Source of the DNA: Parabacteroides acidifaciens
GTDB lineage: Bacteria > Bacteroidota > Bacteroidia > Bacteroidales > Tannerellaceae
Assembly (NCBI RefSeq): GCF_003363715.1
Contig: NZ_QREV01000006.1
Coordinates: forward strand, 84,461-148,460
DNA length: 64,000 nucleotides
Direction of reading: 5' to 3'
Positions 10,391-19,660 of this stretch are shown here, piece after piece; position 1 is the first letter of the stretch; every line of letters starts with the position of its first letter. Position numbers and translations under genes: made by a program. Under the pieces are notes generated by a model. The model ran no database searches. It was not told where the DNA came from and saw only the letters and a program-made list of their open reading frames with translations.

Positions 10391-11437
10391 ATGGAAGATT
10401 TCACCAGAAGAGATTTTATAAAAGGGGTAGTCGGTGCAGGGATCTCACTGATTGCAGCAGACAGTCTGGCTTCGGTATCGATGGATATGGCAACAATAAA
10501 GAATCCTTATGATGCCAAAGGGCTACCGACCACAGAACTGGGAAAAACAGGAGTTATCATCCCGAGAATGGTCTTGGGCCTGGGAAGTCGATTCTGCCAC
10601 ATAGATGAAGATGAGGAAGCGTATGAAATGCTTAACTATTCCCTCGATAACGGTTTCTATTACTGGGACACGGCGCATGCTTACGATAATACCATTGCAC
10701 TTCCCCCGGGAAAGAAAAAATCCCCCCGGCATATCATCAGCGAAGTACGCGTGGGCGAGGTTGTCAAATACAGGCGCAAAGAAATTTTCCTTTCTACAAA
10801 AGTAACAGCCCGCGAACCGGTGGAATCGATGAAAGAAATCGAACTCAGCCTAAAGCGACTCAATACCGACAAGCTGGATATGCTAAAAATACACGATGTG
10901 CAGTCCATAGAAGATGTCGACCAAATGAGTAAAAAAGGCCATTTAATCGATATTCTCCATCGGTTAAAAGAAGAAGGGGTTACCCGCTTCATAGGCTTTT
11001 CTGGGCATGGAGATGCACAAGCGTTAAAAGAATTAGCCAATCGGGGAAATTTCGACAGCATGCTGGTTGCGATGAACCACTGGAATCCTCAACAACCGTC
11101 TCCGCGTCAAGAGGTCGCTGTTCCGGCAGGAAAGAAAAACAAAATGGGTGTACTCATTATGAAAGCCGTCCGCCCTAAAGAGACAATACCAGGCTTGCAT
11201 GCTCCTGACCTTGTCAGATATGCCCTCTCACTAAAAGGACCGGATGCCGTTGTTATCGGTATGGATAGTAAAGCAGTGGTAGATTCCAATCTGGAAATAC
11301 TCCGCTACTTCAAAAAACTATCTCCGGAACGGATGAAAGAACTGGCCATACAGCTTGAACCATTCTATCGTCACGAGAATCTTCCTTGGATGCAAGATAA
11401 CTATATTGATGGTATGTGGGAAACTATGTCTGTATAA
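10391..11437 (+). CDS. Tat-type exported aldo/keto reductase
   Basis: NAD(P)-dependent reductase of the aldo/keto reductase family, 348 aa from the chosen start. The N-terminus (TRRDFIKGVVGAG) is a twin-arginine signal, so the protein should be folded with cofactor before export to the periplasm. The catalytic tetrad is visible: Asp in YYWDTAHAY, Tyr in the same motif, Lys in FLSTKV and His in LKIHDVQ. No C-terminal ferredoxin domain is present. An in-frame ATG at 10367 overlaps susD and has no purpose for export; 10391 puts the RR motif at the correct place. Its position inside a SusCD operon suggests that a sugar carbonyl or hydroxyl is a substrate; this is inference. Confidence 0.85.
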   Translation: MEDFTRRDFIKGVVGAGISLIAADSLASVSMDMATIKNPYDAKGLPTTELGKTGVIIPRMVLGLGSRFCHIDEDEEAYEMLNYSLDNGFYYWDTAHAYDNTIALPPGKKKSPRHIISEVRVGEVVKYRRKEIFLSTKVTAREPVESMKEIELSLKRLNTDKLDMLKIHDVQSIEDVDQMSKKGHLIDILHRLKEEGVTRFIGFSGHGDAQALKELANRGNFDSMLVAMNHWNPQQPSPRQEVAVPAGKKNKMGVLIMKAVRPKETIPGLHAPDLVRYALSLKGPDAVVIGMDSKAVVDSNLEILRYFKKLSPERMKELAIQLEPFYRHENLPWMQDNYIDGMWETMSV

Positions 11438-11454
11438 TCAATTAAGTTAATACC

Positions 11455-13446
11455 ATGAGAAAGATTTTATTATATTTCATTATTGCTACCGGTTTACTTT
11501 CCTCCAATGTACTATTGGCGAATCCGCTAAAGGTGAAAGAAAATAAGCAAATCAGTCCCTATACCGGATATACAAGAGCACATTGGCTGGAAATAACCGA
11601 ACAGCTAATAGCCGGAGCTTTAAACTATGTAAATCCGGAAACAGGCATATTCGATTTACCAAAATCGACCGGAGCTTATTTGGATTTGGAGGATTTCAGG
11701 AATGAAAACCAGGCAAGGATAATGGAACGGATCATGGTTGGTGTTATTATTTACACGACTGCTACAGGAAAAGACGAAGTACCCGGATATAAGGGCTCCA
11801 TTACAAAGCCTTTTATCAAAGCAATAACCAGAGGTACAGATCCCGAAAACGAGGATTATTGGGGAAATCCCGATCCGAACGATCAAATAGGCGTATCGTT
11901 TGCATTGGGTATATACGCCTGCCCGAAACGTTTTTGGAATCCGTTGACAGACAAACAAAAGAAAAATCTGGTCAACTTTTTCCGGAAACAATCATTCAAC
12001 ACAACTTATCATAACAATCACTACTTCTTCCATCTGTTTGCAACTTCACTTATTGAAAAGTATGGAAATGGTATCGAGTCAAACCGGGAACACCACACCC
12101 ATATGATCAACAGACTTTTAGGCTGGTATAGGGGAGATGGCTGGTTTATAGATGGGAATAACCGGGGATTCGATTATTACAATCTCTGGGGATTCCAGCT
12201 CTTCAACCAAATGATTTATAAATACGATCCTGCCTGGAAAGAACAATTTGGGAATAAAATACAAGATATAGCCTCTCGCTTCCTGAAAGTTGTGCCTTAT
12301 CAATACGCCCGTAGCGGAGGACACATCCCATGGGGCAGATCACTGACCTACCGGTTTGCCAGTAATGCAGCAATCGGATGGGCCGTTATCAATAATAACA
12401 ACACATTATCAGCGGGAACGGCCAGGCGCATCCTGTCCGGAGATTTAAAATATTTCTGGGAAAACGGCTGTATGGGAGAAAACGGATTACTGAATATCGG
12501 CTATTGGGGCAAAAATCAAAGTCTTGCCGAGACCTATATTGTTCCCGGTGATCCCTATTTCGCCATGCATGGCTTATGCTGCCTTTTACTCCCGGCTGAT
12601 CACCCGTTCTGGACGGAAAAGGAAGAGCCTATGCCCGCTGACATCGCCGGAGGGAAGGTCGTTGTTGACGGAGCTCAATTCACTCTCAATGTAACACCTG
12701 TAGACGGGGATGCACGTTTATATCCGGTAGGACAACCTTTCGACAGAGTAGTCTGGCAAACTCCGATCAAATATAATCAACATACTTATTCGGCGACTAT
12801 CGGCTTTTGCCTGACCGGTGAAGGAGGAGAAGATATCGGAGCAGGACGAACCGGATATTCATACGATGGAAAAAAATGGATGTATAGATCGCGAAGTCGT
12901 TCTTTATTCATGACACCGGATCATATCGCGAGTGTATATCATCTGCGATCCATGAACAAAGAAGACCACACGCCGGAATTTCAAAAAGATGAATTGATTA
13001 CTCATACATTAATTGGCAATGACGGAGAAATCCATATATTCTGGCATAATTATCCGGATTCATTATTCCTGTCAATCGGAGGATATGGAATCAGTATTCC
13101 TCACAACAGTGAATTAAAAAAAGACCGGTCTCCACAAAGATTATGTATTCATGGGGGAAACTATTATTCAACATTACAGACAATCCTGGCGCCAGATGGA
13201 GATGTTAATTCCACTTTGTTAAAACCTCGTAAAGGATGGGAACATACGCACCTATTCGGTGGATTAGGAGCTTATTGCTTCTGGCAAAGCAAGGCAGGAG
13301 TACCTCCACATACACCGATAGTAGTCTACGTAAACGGAACAAAAGACCGGGTTCCGGCAGACGTTAATGTTAGCGTTACAAAAACATTCGACGGGTTAAT
13401 TATCACTTTTGAAGGGAAACAGTATCCAATTAAAATCATTAACTGA
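11455..13446 (+). CDS. Secreted DUF2264-like protein, possible glycoside hydrolase
   Basis: 663 aa with a cleavable signal peptide (ends near LLANP). The N-terminal ~400 residues resemble DUF2264: RAHWLEITEQLIAGALNYV, a YRGDGWFIDGNNRGFDYYN block and a GRSLTYRFASNAA block, consistent with an alpha/alpha-toroid catalytic domain. The rest is probably beta-rich. From memory, some DUF2264 proteins of Bacteroides glycan loci are exo-acting beta-glucuronidases (GH154-type); I cannot test that this one is. It follows the reductase by 17 bp. If it is a hydrolase, it is the only obvious glycan-cleaving enzyme of this locus. Confidence 0.7.
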   Translation: MRKILLYFIIATGLLSSNVLLANPLKVKENKQISPYTGYTRAHWLEITEQLIAGALNYVNPETGIFDLPKSTGAYLDLEDFRNENQARIMERIMVGVIIYTTATGKDEVPGYKGSITKPFIKAITRGTDPENEDYWGNPDPNDQIGVSFALGIYACPKRFWNPLTDKQKKNLVNFFRKQSFNTTYHNNHYFFHLFATSLIEKYGNGIESNREHHTHMINRLLGWYRGDGWFIDGNNRGFDYYNLWGFQLFNQMIYKYDPAWKEQFGNKIQDIASRFLKVVPYQYARSGGHIPWGRSLTYRFASNAAIGWAVINNNNTLSAGTARRILSGDLKYFWENGCMGENGLLNIGYWGKNQSLAETYIVPGDPYFAMHGLCCLLLPADHPFWTEKEEPMPADIAGGKVVVDGAQFTLNVTPVDGDARLYPVGQPFDRVVWQTPIKYNQHTYSATIGFCLTGEGGEDIGAGRTGYSYDGKKWMYRSRSRSLFMTPDHIASVYHLRSMNKEDHTPEFQKDELITHTLIGNDGEIHIFWHNYPDSLFLSIGGYGISIPHNSELKKDRSPQRLCIHGGNYYSTLQTILAPDGDVNSTLLKPRKGWEHTHLFGGLGAYCFWQSKAGVPPHTPIVVYVNGTKDRVPADVNVSVTKTFDGLIITFEGKQYPIKIIN

Positions 13447-13447
13447 T

Positions 13448-14314
13448 ATGATGTGTAGAAAAATATTCATAATCCTTCTTACCGGATTAATATCAATCTG
13501 TTCGCTCATAGCACAGGAAACAAAACGTCCGGCAATATGGGGGATCGCCAAAATGACATTTCTTGTGAGCGACATGGAGATGGCACGGGAATATTACGGA
13601 CGTTTCCTCGGATTTGACGAAGCCTTTTCTTACCCGTCCCCATTAGGAACAGTTGTGTCGTTTAAAATAAATGATCGTCAATTTCTGGAATTTATTGTCG
13701 ATAAGCAAGCCAAGCTAAAGAAACGTTTTGTCTCTCTCTCACTGGAAACAGAATCCGTACCAGATATGCAACGTTATTTACAATCACAGGGTATGGACGT
13801 CTCCCAATGCATCACAGACGGAGCAGGGAATGAGGTTATTGTTACACAAGATGCTGCAGGAAACAAAATCGAGTTCATCGATCTCAAAGCAAATGGACTG
13901 CACCGGAAATCCAAAGGAAAATTTCTGTCTGAAAACAGAATTTCCAAACGAATTCATCATGCCGGCTTATACGCCAAAAGTATTGATGAACAAGATCCTT
14001 TCTGGGTTAAGGTTCTGAAATGTAAAGAAATCGTCAGATATCCGCTGGATAAAACCCAACCCGGTGTTATCCAATATCTGGGCTTAGTTAATTGTACCGA
14101 AAACATCGAACACTATTCGCCTTGTGACGAAAACTTTGGTCATCCATGTTTCCTTGTTGAAGATATGCAGGAAACGATCTACACCTTAAAGGAAAGGAGA
14201 AATGGGCAAACCATAAACCAACCTTCCATAGGAAGGACAAAACGCTGGTTACTGAACCTTTTAACTCCAGATAATACGAAAGTCGAATTTACAGAAGCAT
14301 ATTGTATAAAGTAA
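13448..14314 (+). CDS. Secreted VOC/glyoxalase-fold protein with two modules
   Basis: 288 aa with a signal peptide (IICSLIAQE region). Two VOC-type beta-alpha-beta-beta-beta modules are visible: one from WGIAKMTFLVSDMEMAREYYGRFLGFDEAF to ~residue 145, the second starting at RIHHAGLYAKSIDEQDPFWVK. Such folds bind a metal and act on vicinal oxygen substrates. It starts two bases after the DUF2264 stop; an upstream in-frame ATG at 13409 lies inside that gene and would hide the signal peptide, so 13448 (or 13451) is preferred. Last gene of the locus. The reaction is unknown. Confidence 0.75.
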   Translation: MMCRKIFIILLTGLISICSLIAQETKRPAIWGIAKMTFLVSDMEMAREYYGRFLGFDEAFSYPSPLGTVVSFKINDRQFLEFIVDKQAKLKKRFVSLSLETESVPDMQRYLQSQGMDVSQCITDGAGNEVIVTQDAAGNKIEFIDLKANGLHRKSKGKFLSENRISKRIHHAGLYAKSIDEQDPFWVKVLKCKEIVRYPLDKTQPGVIQYLGLVNCTENIEHYSPCDENFGHPCFLVEDMQETIYTLKERRNGQTINQPSIGRTKRWLLNLLTPDNTKVEFTEAYCIK

Positions 14315-14341
14315 ATTCACCATACAATGCACAGGTAACAC

Positions 14342-14941
14342 CTATACCAGCGCCATCTTACGTATATCCGCATCCCAGACCGGCTCCGTATAGATCAGTT
14401 CCACCGCTTCAGCCGGGGTAGAGGCCACCACCCAGAGGCCGGCGTGTTGAGGGCGCATGAAATGTTCGTCTACGGCTTTACGGAACATTTCCAACAGGGG
14501 ATCGAAATAGCCGTTTATATTCAGGATCACAATTGGGTTGAGATACAAGCCTAACTGTTTCCAGGTGATCACTTCCAACAGTTCTTCCAGCGTACCACAA
14601 CCGCCGGGAAGGGCAATCACGGCATCCGACAGATCGGCCATCCGTTGTTTGCGTTCGTGCATATTGTCGACTTCGACCAATTCGGTTAGTCCCTTATGGC
14701 ACCAGTTCTGTTCGACCATAAAATGGGGAATTACCCCTGTAACGGTTCCTCCGGCAGATAACGTACCATCCGAAACGGCACACATCAAACCGGTATTTCC
14801 CGCGCCATTCACGACACGTAACCGGCGTTCACCCAACAGACGTCCCAACTCGGTAGCCGCCTCCTGATAGGCAGGGGCCACTTGCGTGCTGGAAGCGCAA
14901 TACACACAAACCGAAGTAATCTTATTTCTCTCTTTTTCCAT
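14342..14941 (-). CDS. LOG-family (TIGR00730) nucleoside-5'-monophosphate phosphoribohydrolase
   Basis: 199 aa Rossmann-like enzyme of the LOG family (cytokinin-riboside 5'-monophosphate phosphoribohydrolase; bacterial members cleave AMP-like nucleotides to base and ribose 5-phosphate). The signature PGGCGTLEELLEVITWKQLG and the preceding ERKQRMADL arginine are present. Its first base overlaps the stop of the upstream gene, so it is the last member of a tight minus-strand operon. The biological substrate in Bacteroidetes is unclear. Confidence 0.9.
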   Translation of the reverse strand: MEKERNKITSVCVYCASSTQVAPAYQEAATELGRLLGERRLRVVNGAGNTGLMCAVSDGTLSAGGTVTGVIPHFMVEQNWCHKGLTELVEVDNMHERKQRMADLSDAVIALPGGCGTLEELLEVITWKQLGLYLNPIVILNINGYFDPLLEMFRKAVDEHFMRPQHAGLWVVASTPAEAVELIYTEPVWDADIRKMALV

Positions 14942-15687
14942 TATTCTTTCTTCTTATTGATATCGTAGCCAAACAAGGCGAAATCTCCTAAGCAAGGATC
15001 GTCGGGAAAGATACAGGCCAGAGCTTCCGTTATTTCAAGCGCCGTTTTCAAGGTGGCTGTACGTTGTGCGGTCAGCCCCAATTCCAAGGAGATCTGATGC
15101 ACATGCGTATCCAGCGGAATAATCAATTGGCGGGGATGGAAAGCTGTCTTCCAGATGCCAAAATCGACGATTCCATCGGTGCGGATCATCCAACGCAGGA
15201 ACATAGCCAAGCGTTTACAGGCGGAACTTCCGTTCATCACCGGAATGCCGTTGATACCGGAAAACAAATCCTGTAGCTTCATGACCGGATTCGGGTGGGG
15301 GCTCGCCGCCAAAGCGTCTTCCAGGGAATCATATTCCCCATAGATAGCGTTCAAGCGGTCACACAAATCACGCAAATCAGAATGTGTATAAAAGCGATAG
15401 AACGTATCCCGCTTGCCTGCAGGGACCTCCGAAACCAATTCTTTGTAGCGTCCGGACACAATCCATTCATAAGGACTTCCGCCCATCCGGTCATGCAGCC
15501 AACCGGCTTTCCGGAGGATCAATTCACGCCGTCCGTAGGATATCCAGGAGGTGATAAAAGCAGATATCTCGATGTCTTGTTTCTCCGTATAGCGGTGGGG
15601 AAACTGAACCGGATCATCCGGAATAAAAGACTTCACATTATACGTTCCTGCCCATTCTTTCAGGCGCTTTTCAGTCTGTTTATCCAT
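14941..15687 (-). CDS. TIGR02757/DUF2400 family protein
   Basis: 248 aa, typical of the TIGR02757 family common in Bacteroidetes. The motif PLDTHVHQISLELGL resembles the DTHV segment of helix-hairpin-helix DNA glycosylases. A nucleic-acid role is plausible because the upstream neighbour is an AlkD-like repair protein, but it is not established. It starts 4 bp after the AlkD-like stop. Confidence 0.8.
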   Translation of the reverse strand: MDKQTEKRLKEWAGTYNVKSFIPDDPVQFPHRYTEKQDIEISAFITSWISYGRRELILRKAGWLHDRMGGSPYEWIVSGRYKELVSEVPAGKRDTFYRFYTHSDLRDLCDRLNAIYGEYDSLEDALAASPHPNPVMKLQDLFSGINGIPVMNGSSACKRLAMFLRWMIRTDGIVDFGIWKTAFHPRQLIIPLDTHVHQISLELGLTAQRTATLKTALEITEALACIFPDDPCLGDFALFGYDINKKKE

Positions 15688-15691
15688 CCGG

Positions 15692-16399
15692 TCATTTCTT
15701 TTTCAGGAAATACTGCCGCTGGTCTTCGGGGTAATGCTCGATGGCATAGCGAAGAGCCGTCCGGGGAAGTAGTGTCGCATTGCGTTCTAAAAAGTCGGTA
15801 AGTATATCGCGATCTTTCTTTCCGACCTCACGAAGCATCCAGCCCACAGCTTTATGCATCAAGTCGTGTTTATGCGTCATCAGTTTCTCGGCAAGCGCAA
15901 GTGTATCGGTAAAATCCGAGCGACGGATAAAAGCCCAGGTGCAGACAATAGAGATCCGCTGCTTCCAGAGGTTATTGCTTTCAGCCAGTTCATACAGAAT
16001 GGAACGATCCTTATCCACGAGATACTCGCCGACAACATCCCGGCAGGAGAGATCCACCAGATCCCAGTTATTGCACCGGCGCGTATTCTTCAGATAGAAA
16101 CGATAAACCTTTTCCCGCTCTTCGGCAGTCGTCTTCCGGTCCTGGATACGATAGACCAGAATCAGCAAGGCACAAAGACGCGCCTCATGCCAAGGGCTGT
16201 CCAGCAAACGCTGCAATTCGTCGAAAGGCATCGCTTTATTGGCTTTCGCCACACTGCGGGTTTGCGGCACGACAACGCCTAAGAAGCGGTCACCTTCGCC
16301 GTATTGTCCCGGTCCAGTCTTAAAGAAGCGGCTCAGGTGGACAGCTTTCTCCGGCGAGCCGACCGATTGCAGTTCGCTCAGTACGAAATCCGCCGTCAT
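15692..16399 (-). CDS. DNA alkylation repair protein (AlkD-like)
   Basis: 235 aa of HEAT-like helical repeats. The sequence LGVVVPQTRSVAKANK and the middle WDLVDLSCRDVVGEYL segment are characteristic of AlkD-type glycosylases, which remove bulky or positively charged alkylated bases without base flipping. KAVGWMLREVGKKD near the C-terminus fits the family. The start ATG overlaps the stop of the upstream dehydrogenase by 4 bp, indicating translational coupling. Confidence 0.9.
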   Translation of the reverse strand: MTADFVLSELQSVGSPEKAVHLSRFFKTGPGQYGEGDRFLGVVVPQTRSVAKANKAMPFDELQRLLDSPWHEARLCALLILVYRIQDRKTTAEEREKVYRFYLKNTRRCNNWDLVDLSCRDVVGEYLVDKDRSILYELAESNNLWKQRISIVCTWAFIRRSDFTDTLALAEKLMTHKHDLMHKAVGWMLREVGKKDRDILTDFLERNATLLPRTALRYAIEHYPEDQRQYFLKKK

Positions 16400-17358
16400 G
16401 GACGCAGGACCCGTGACACAGGACGGTCGCCTTCCAGGAATCCGATTACGTTATTGCAGACCGTACGGGCCATGATGATACGCGTTTCCAATGTCTGCGT
16501 ACCGATATGAGGGGTGAGGACCACGTTGTCCATTTCCAGCAGTTCGGGCGAAGGGTAATCGCCAAACTCGAATACATCCAAGCCGGCACCATGAATCGTA
16601 CCGTCTTTCAAAGCCTGCACCAAGGCCTTTTCATCGACCAACGGACCGCGTGCGGTGTTGATCAGGACGGCGGTCGGTTTCATCTGTTTCAGCTCGGCTT
16701 CACCGATGATATGATAGGTTTCCGGAGTGTAAGGGGCATTCAACGAGACATAATCGGACTGGGCGAGCAGTTCCTCCATAGAGGCATACGTCACGTTCAG
16801 CTTCGTTTCTTCCTCGACATAGAGCTGGCGACGATTATGGTAGAGGACTTCCATACCACAGGCATTCGCCCGTTTGGCAAGCGCTTTCCCGATACGTCCC
16901 ATACCGATAATACCCAATGTCTTTCCGGTCACATTGATACCTAAGTTTTCCAATACACCGACCTTCATGTCGTGGCCCAGCGTGCGCAACTTACGGTCGC
17001 ATTCCGTGATGCGACGGGCCACATCGAGCATAAGTCCGAGTGCGAGGTTGGCGGTAGGGGCTGTTACCGGGTCAGGAGTATTCGCAACCGTAATGCCTTT
17101 TTCGAGGCAATAGGCAACGTCGATATTGTTATAGCCGACGGCATAGTTGGCCACTAATTTCAAATTGGGTGCATGGTCCACCAATTCCTTGTTTACAGGG
17201 AAATCGAACATCGAGCACAACACATCGTACTCCGGTATCATCTCAAAAACTTCTTCATACGTGAAGTCTCTTCCTTCCGGAAAAGTAACCTCATACTTGC
17301 TTTCCAGCTCGGTAAAACCCTCGCGAAACATGTCGTAGGTAACTAATATCTTTGTCAT
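16396..17358 (-). CDS. D-isomer-specific 2-hydroxyacid dehydrogenase
   Basis: 320 aa NAD-dependent dehydrogenase of the glyoxylate/hydroxypyruvate reductase type. It has the Rossmann motif GMGRIGKALAKRA, catalytic Arg in NTARGPLVDE and His in LTPHIGTQT. An upstream in-frame ATG at 17481 would extend the gene into the next one; the ATG at 17358 begins the canonical MTKILVTYD sequence and is the likely start. Two TAnnTTTG boxes lie directly upstream. Exact substrate not determinable. Confidence 0.9.
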   Translation of the reverse strand: MTKILVTYDMFREGFTELESKYEVTFPEGRDFTYEEVFEMIPEYDVLCSMFDFPVNKELVDHAPNLKLVANYAVGYNNIDVAYCLEKGITVANTPDPVTAPTANLALGLMLDVARRITECDRKLRTLGHDMKVGVLENLGINVTGKTLGIIGMGRIGKALAKRANACGMEVLYHNRRQLYVEEETKLNVTYASMEELLAQSDYVSLNAPYTPETYHIIGEAELKQMKPTAVLINTARGPLVDEKALVQALKDGTIHGAGLDVFEFGDYPSPELLEMDNVVLTPHIGTQTLETRIIMARTVCNNVIGFLEGDRPVSRVLRP

Positions 17359-17379
17359 AAGCAGTTCTTTTATCAAATA

Positions 17380-17395
17380 CAAAAGTACAAAATTA
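17380..17395 (-). promoter_or_regulatory. Two adjacent -7 boxes before the 2-hydroxyacid dehydrogenase
   Basis: On the minus strand TAATTTTG (17388-17395) is followed directly by TACTTTTG (17380-17387), 22-30 bp before the start codon. Both fit TAnnTTTG, so this operon can start here rather than in the hydrolase gene. Confidence 0.5.
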
Positions 17396-17404
17396 TCTAT
17401 TACT

Positions 17405-18214
17405 TTATTTCTTCTTTTCGTGCTCTCTGATAAACTGGATGGCGAGCGGGAAACCGGCTGCACACATGGAGCCGTGGTCAAAACCGCCTAATTCATAAAG
17501 GGTCACATCGGGATGGCCTAAGAGTTTGAAGAGACGGTAGAAGTAGGCGGCTTCTTCGTAGCGACCATAGAGTTCTTTTTCGCGATCACCGGAGAGGATC
17601 AGGATGGGGGCGCAGTCTTTCCGTACATGATACAAAGGCGCTGTCTCGTCGATCGTAGGCTGCAAGGGTTTCAGGCCTTGGCGGTTGCGGGTTTCGAAAT
17701 GCGTGATCACCTGGCCGCTGAAAGGGATGATTCCGGCCAGCTTGTCGGCATCTTTCCCATAACGGGCGAGCAGTTTCTTATCCAGGCCGACCATATCGAC
17801 CAGATAACCTCCGGCAGAGTGGCCGGCGATATAGATAGAGGAGGTGCTCCCCCCGTATTTGTCGATATTATCGAACACCCAGGCGATTGCTGCGGCGGCA
17901 TCATCCACGATATCCATCGTTTTCACATGTGGCGACAGGCGGTATTCAACACCGACGACCACCATATTATCCGTCAACAGTTGCGTCGGGACTTCCCGGC
18001 TTCCACCCGTCAGTCCGCCGCCATGAAACCAGACGACAACCGGCACATCTTTCACTCCCGGCTGGTAAGCGATATCCAGACGGCACATCTTGGAGGCATA
18101 TTCATCCTCCGCATTCCCACGATAAGAGACATTACGCTCATAGGTATAATCGGCTGCAAAAGCCATTGCAGAAAACCATATAAGCAGAAAGGCTAACCCA
18201 ATTCTATTCCTCAT
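17405..18214 (-). CDS. Secreted alpha/beta-hydrolase (carboxylesterase-like)
   Basis: 269 aa with a signal peptide ending near SAMAFA. The oxyanion motif WFHGGGLTGG, the nucleophile elbow IAGHSAGGYL and a late GGFDHGSM histidine make an esterase of the BD-FAE/lipase type, probably acting on ester-linked decorations in the periplasm. It is 46 bp upstream of the dehydrogenase operon, which has its own promoter boxes. Substrate unknown. Confidence 0.85.
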   Translation of the reverse strand: MRNRIGLAFLLIWFSAMAFAADYTYERNVSYRGNAEDEYASKMCRLDIAYQPGVKDVPVVVWFHGGGLTGGSREVPTQLLTDNMVVVGVEYRLSPHVKTMDIVDDAAAAIAWVFDNIDKYGGSTSSIYIAGHSAGGYLVDMVGLDKKLLARYGKDADKLAGIIPFSGQVITHFETRNRQGLKPLQPTIDETAPLYHVRKDCAPILILSGDREKELYGRYEEAAYFYRLFKLLGHPDVTLYELGGFDHGSMCAAGFPLAIQFIREHEKKK

Positions 18215-18259
18215 ACTTCACTCTAAATTTGAATTGATAAAACACAAGTATTCATCTTT

Positions 18260-18267
18260 CAAATGTA
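18260..18267 (-). promoter_or_regulatory. -7 box for the alpha/beta-hydrolase
   Basis: TACATTTG on the minus strand, about 46 bp before the start codon, in the divergent gap with the spmAB fusion. Confidence 0.5.
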
Positions 18268-18339
18268 GTCAGCTTTTTACAACTAAACAAACAATTGCCC
18301 ATTTCCCGGCATCTTTTTCCGATAAAGCCGATTATTTCC

Positions 18340-18347
18340 TATTTTTG
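18340..18347 (+). promoter_or_regulatory. -7 box before the spmAB fusion
   Basis: TATTTTTG fits TAnnTTTG and lies 40 bp before the preferred ATG at 18388. Confidence 0.45.
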
Positions 18348-18387
18348 TAACCATGAACAAGTATCTTATTACCTGTCAACAACTGCT

Positions 18388-19620
18388 ATGGTTCTAAATT
18401 ACATCTGGATTGCCTTCTTTCTGATAGCCTTCGTGGTGGCACTTTGCAAACTGGTCATCGGTGGAGACACGGAAGTGTTCACTCAAATCATCAATGCCTC
18501 TTTTGCCTCGGCAAAGACGGGGTTCGAGATCTCCCTCGGCCTGACAGGAATCCTGTCCCTCTGGCTCGGCATTATGAAAATCGGGGAAAAAGGAGGTGTG
18601 ATCCAGTCCTTTGCCCGCCTGGCAGCTCCCGTATTCAGCAAGCTCTTCCCGGGAATCCCCAAAGATCATCCGGTGACAGGTTCCATCTTCATGAACCTTT
18701 CGGCAAACCTGTTAGGGTTGGATAATGCCGCCACACCGATGGGGCTGAAGGCGATGCAGCAGCTCCAGGAGCTGAACGCGGAAAAGGATTCCGCCAGCAA
18801 CCCGATGATCATGTTTCTTTGTATCAACGCTTCGGGCCTGACACTAATCCCGATCACCATCATGATGTACAGGGCACAGATGGGAGCCGCCAACCCTTCG
18901 GATATATTCCTTCCGATCATGCTGGCGACCTTCACCTCCACCCTTGTCGCCATACTGGCCGTCTGCATCAAGCAGCGGATCAATATCCTGCAACGGAACC
19001 TGCTGCTGTTTTTCGGAGGGCTGGCGCTGTTTATCGGCGGACTGGTCTGGCTGTTCAACTCGCTGGAACAGGAACAGGTGTCCCTCTACTCCACCCTGTT
19101 TGCCAATACATTGCTTTTCACGATTATCTGTGGCTTTATCATCAGTGGAATCCGGAAGAAAATCAATGTGTACGACACGTTTATCGAAGGAGCCAAAGAG
19201 GGTTTCAAGACAGCTGTCACCATCATCCCCTACCTCATCGCCGTATTGGTTGCCATCGGAATATTCAGGGCTTCGGGCGCGATGGATTTTCTGATAGACG
19301 GTATCCGCATGGGAGTTTCGGCCGCTGGGTTAGACACGAAATTCGTAGAAGGCCTGCCCACAATGCTGATGAAACCGCTTAGCGGCAGCGGAGCACGGGG
19401 AATGATGCTCGACGCCATGAACACATACGGGGCCGACTCGTTCGTTGGCCGCCTCTCCTCCATCGTACAAGGCTCAAGCGACACAACCTTTTACGTCGTT
19501 GCTCTCTATTACGGCAGCGTCGGCATACGCAATACACGCTACACGGTACAATGTTCCCTGTTGGCAGACCTTGCCGGGGCTATTGCGGCGGTTGCGATGA
19601 CGTATCTGTTTTTTACCTGA
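18388..19620 (+). CDS. SpmA-SpmB fusion membrane protein (nucleoside-recognition domains)
   Basis: 410 aa polytopic membrane protein joining the two halves called spore maturation proteins A and B in Firmicutes. The first half carries the Gate motif (FASAKTGFEISLGLTGILSLWLG, abbreviated here to its core) and NLLGLDNAATPMGLKAM; the second starts near YDTFIEGAKEGFKTAV and includes MKPLSGSGARGMML and VQGSSDTTFYVVALYYG. Non-sporulating Bacteroidetes commonly carry this fusion; the transport substrate is unknown. The longer reading frame from 18295 is set aside because the promoter box lies inside it and its first 31 codons are atypical. Confidence 0.85.
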   Translation: MVLNYIWIAFFLIAFVVALCKLVIGGDTEVFTQIINASFASAKTGFEISLGLTGILSLWLGIMKIGEKGGVIQSFARLAAPVFSKLFPGIPKDHPVTGSIFMNLSANLLGLDNAATPMGLKAMQQLQELNAEKDSASNPMIMFLCINASGLTLIPITIMMYRAQMGAANPSDIFLPIMLATFTSTLVAILAVCIKQRINILQRNLLLFFGGLALFIGGLVWLFNSLEQEQVSLYSTLFANTLLFTIICGFIISGIRKKINVYDTFIEGAKEGFKTAVTIIPYLIAVLVAIGIFRASGAMDFLIDGIRMGVSAAGLDTKFVEGLPTMLMKPLSGSGARGMMLDAMNTYGADSFVGRLSSIVQGSSDTTFYVVALYYGSVGIRNTRYTVQCSLLADLAGAIAAVAMTYLFFT

Positions 19621-19660
19621 AAATTTCGTATCTTCGTCCTGTTAAATATAGAGAAAAAAC

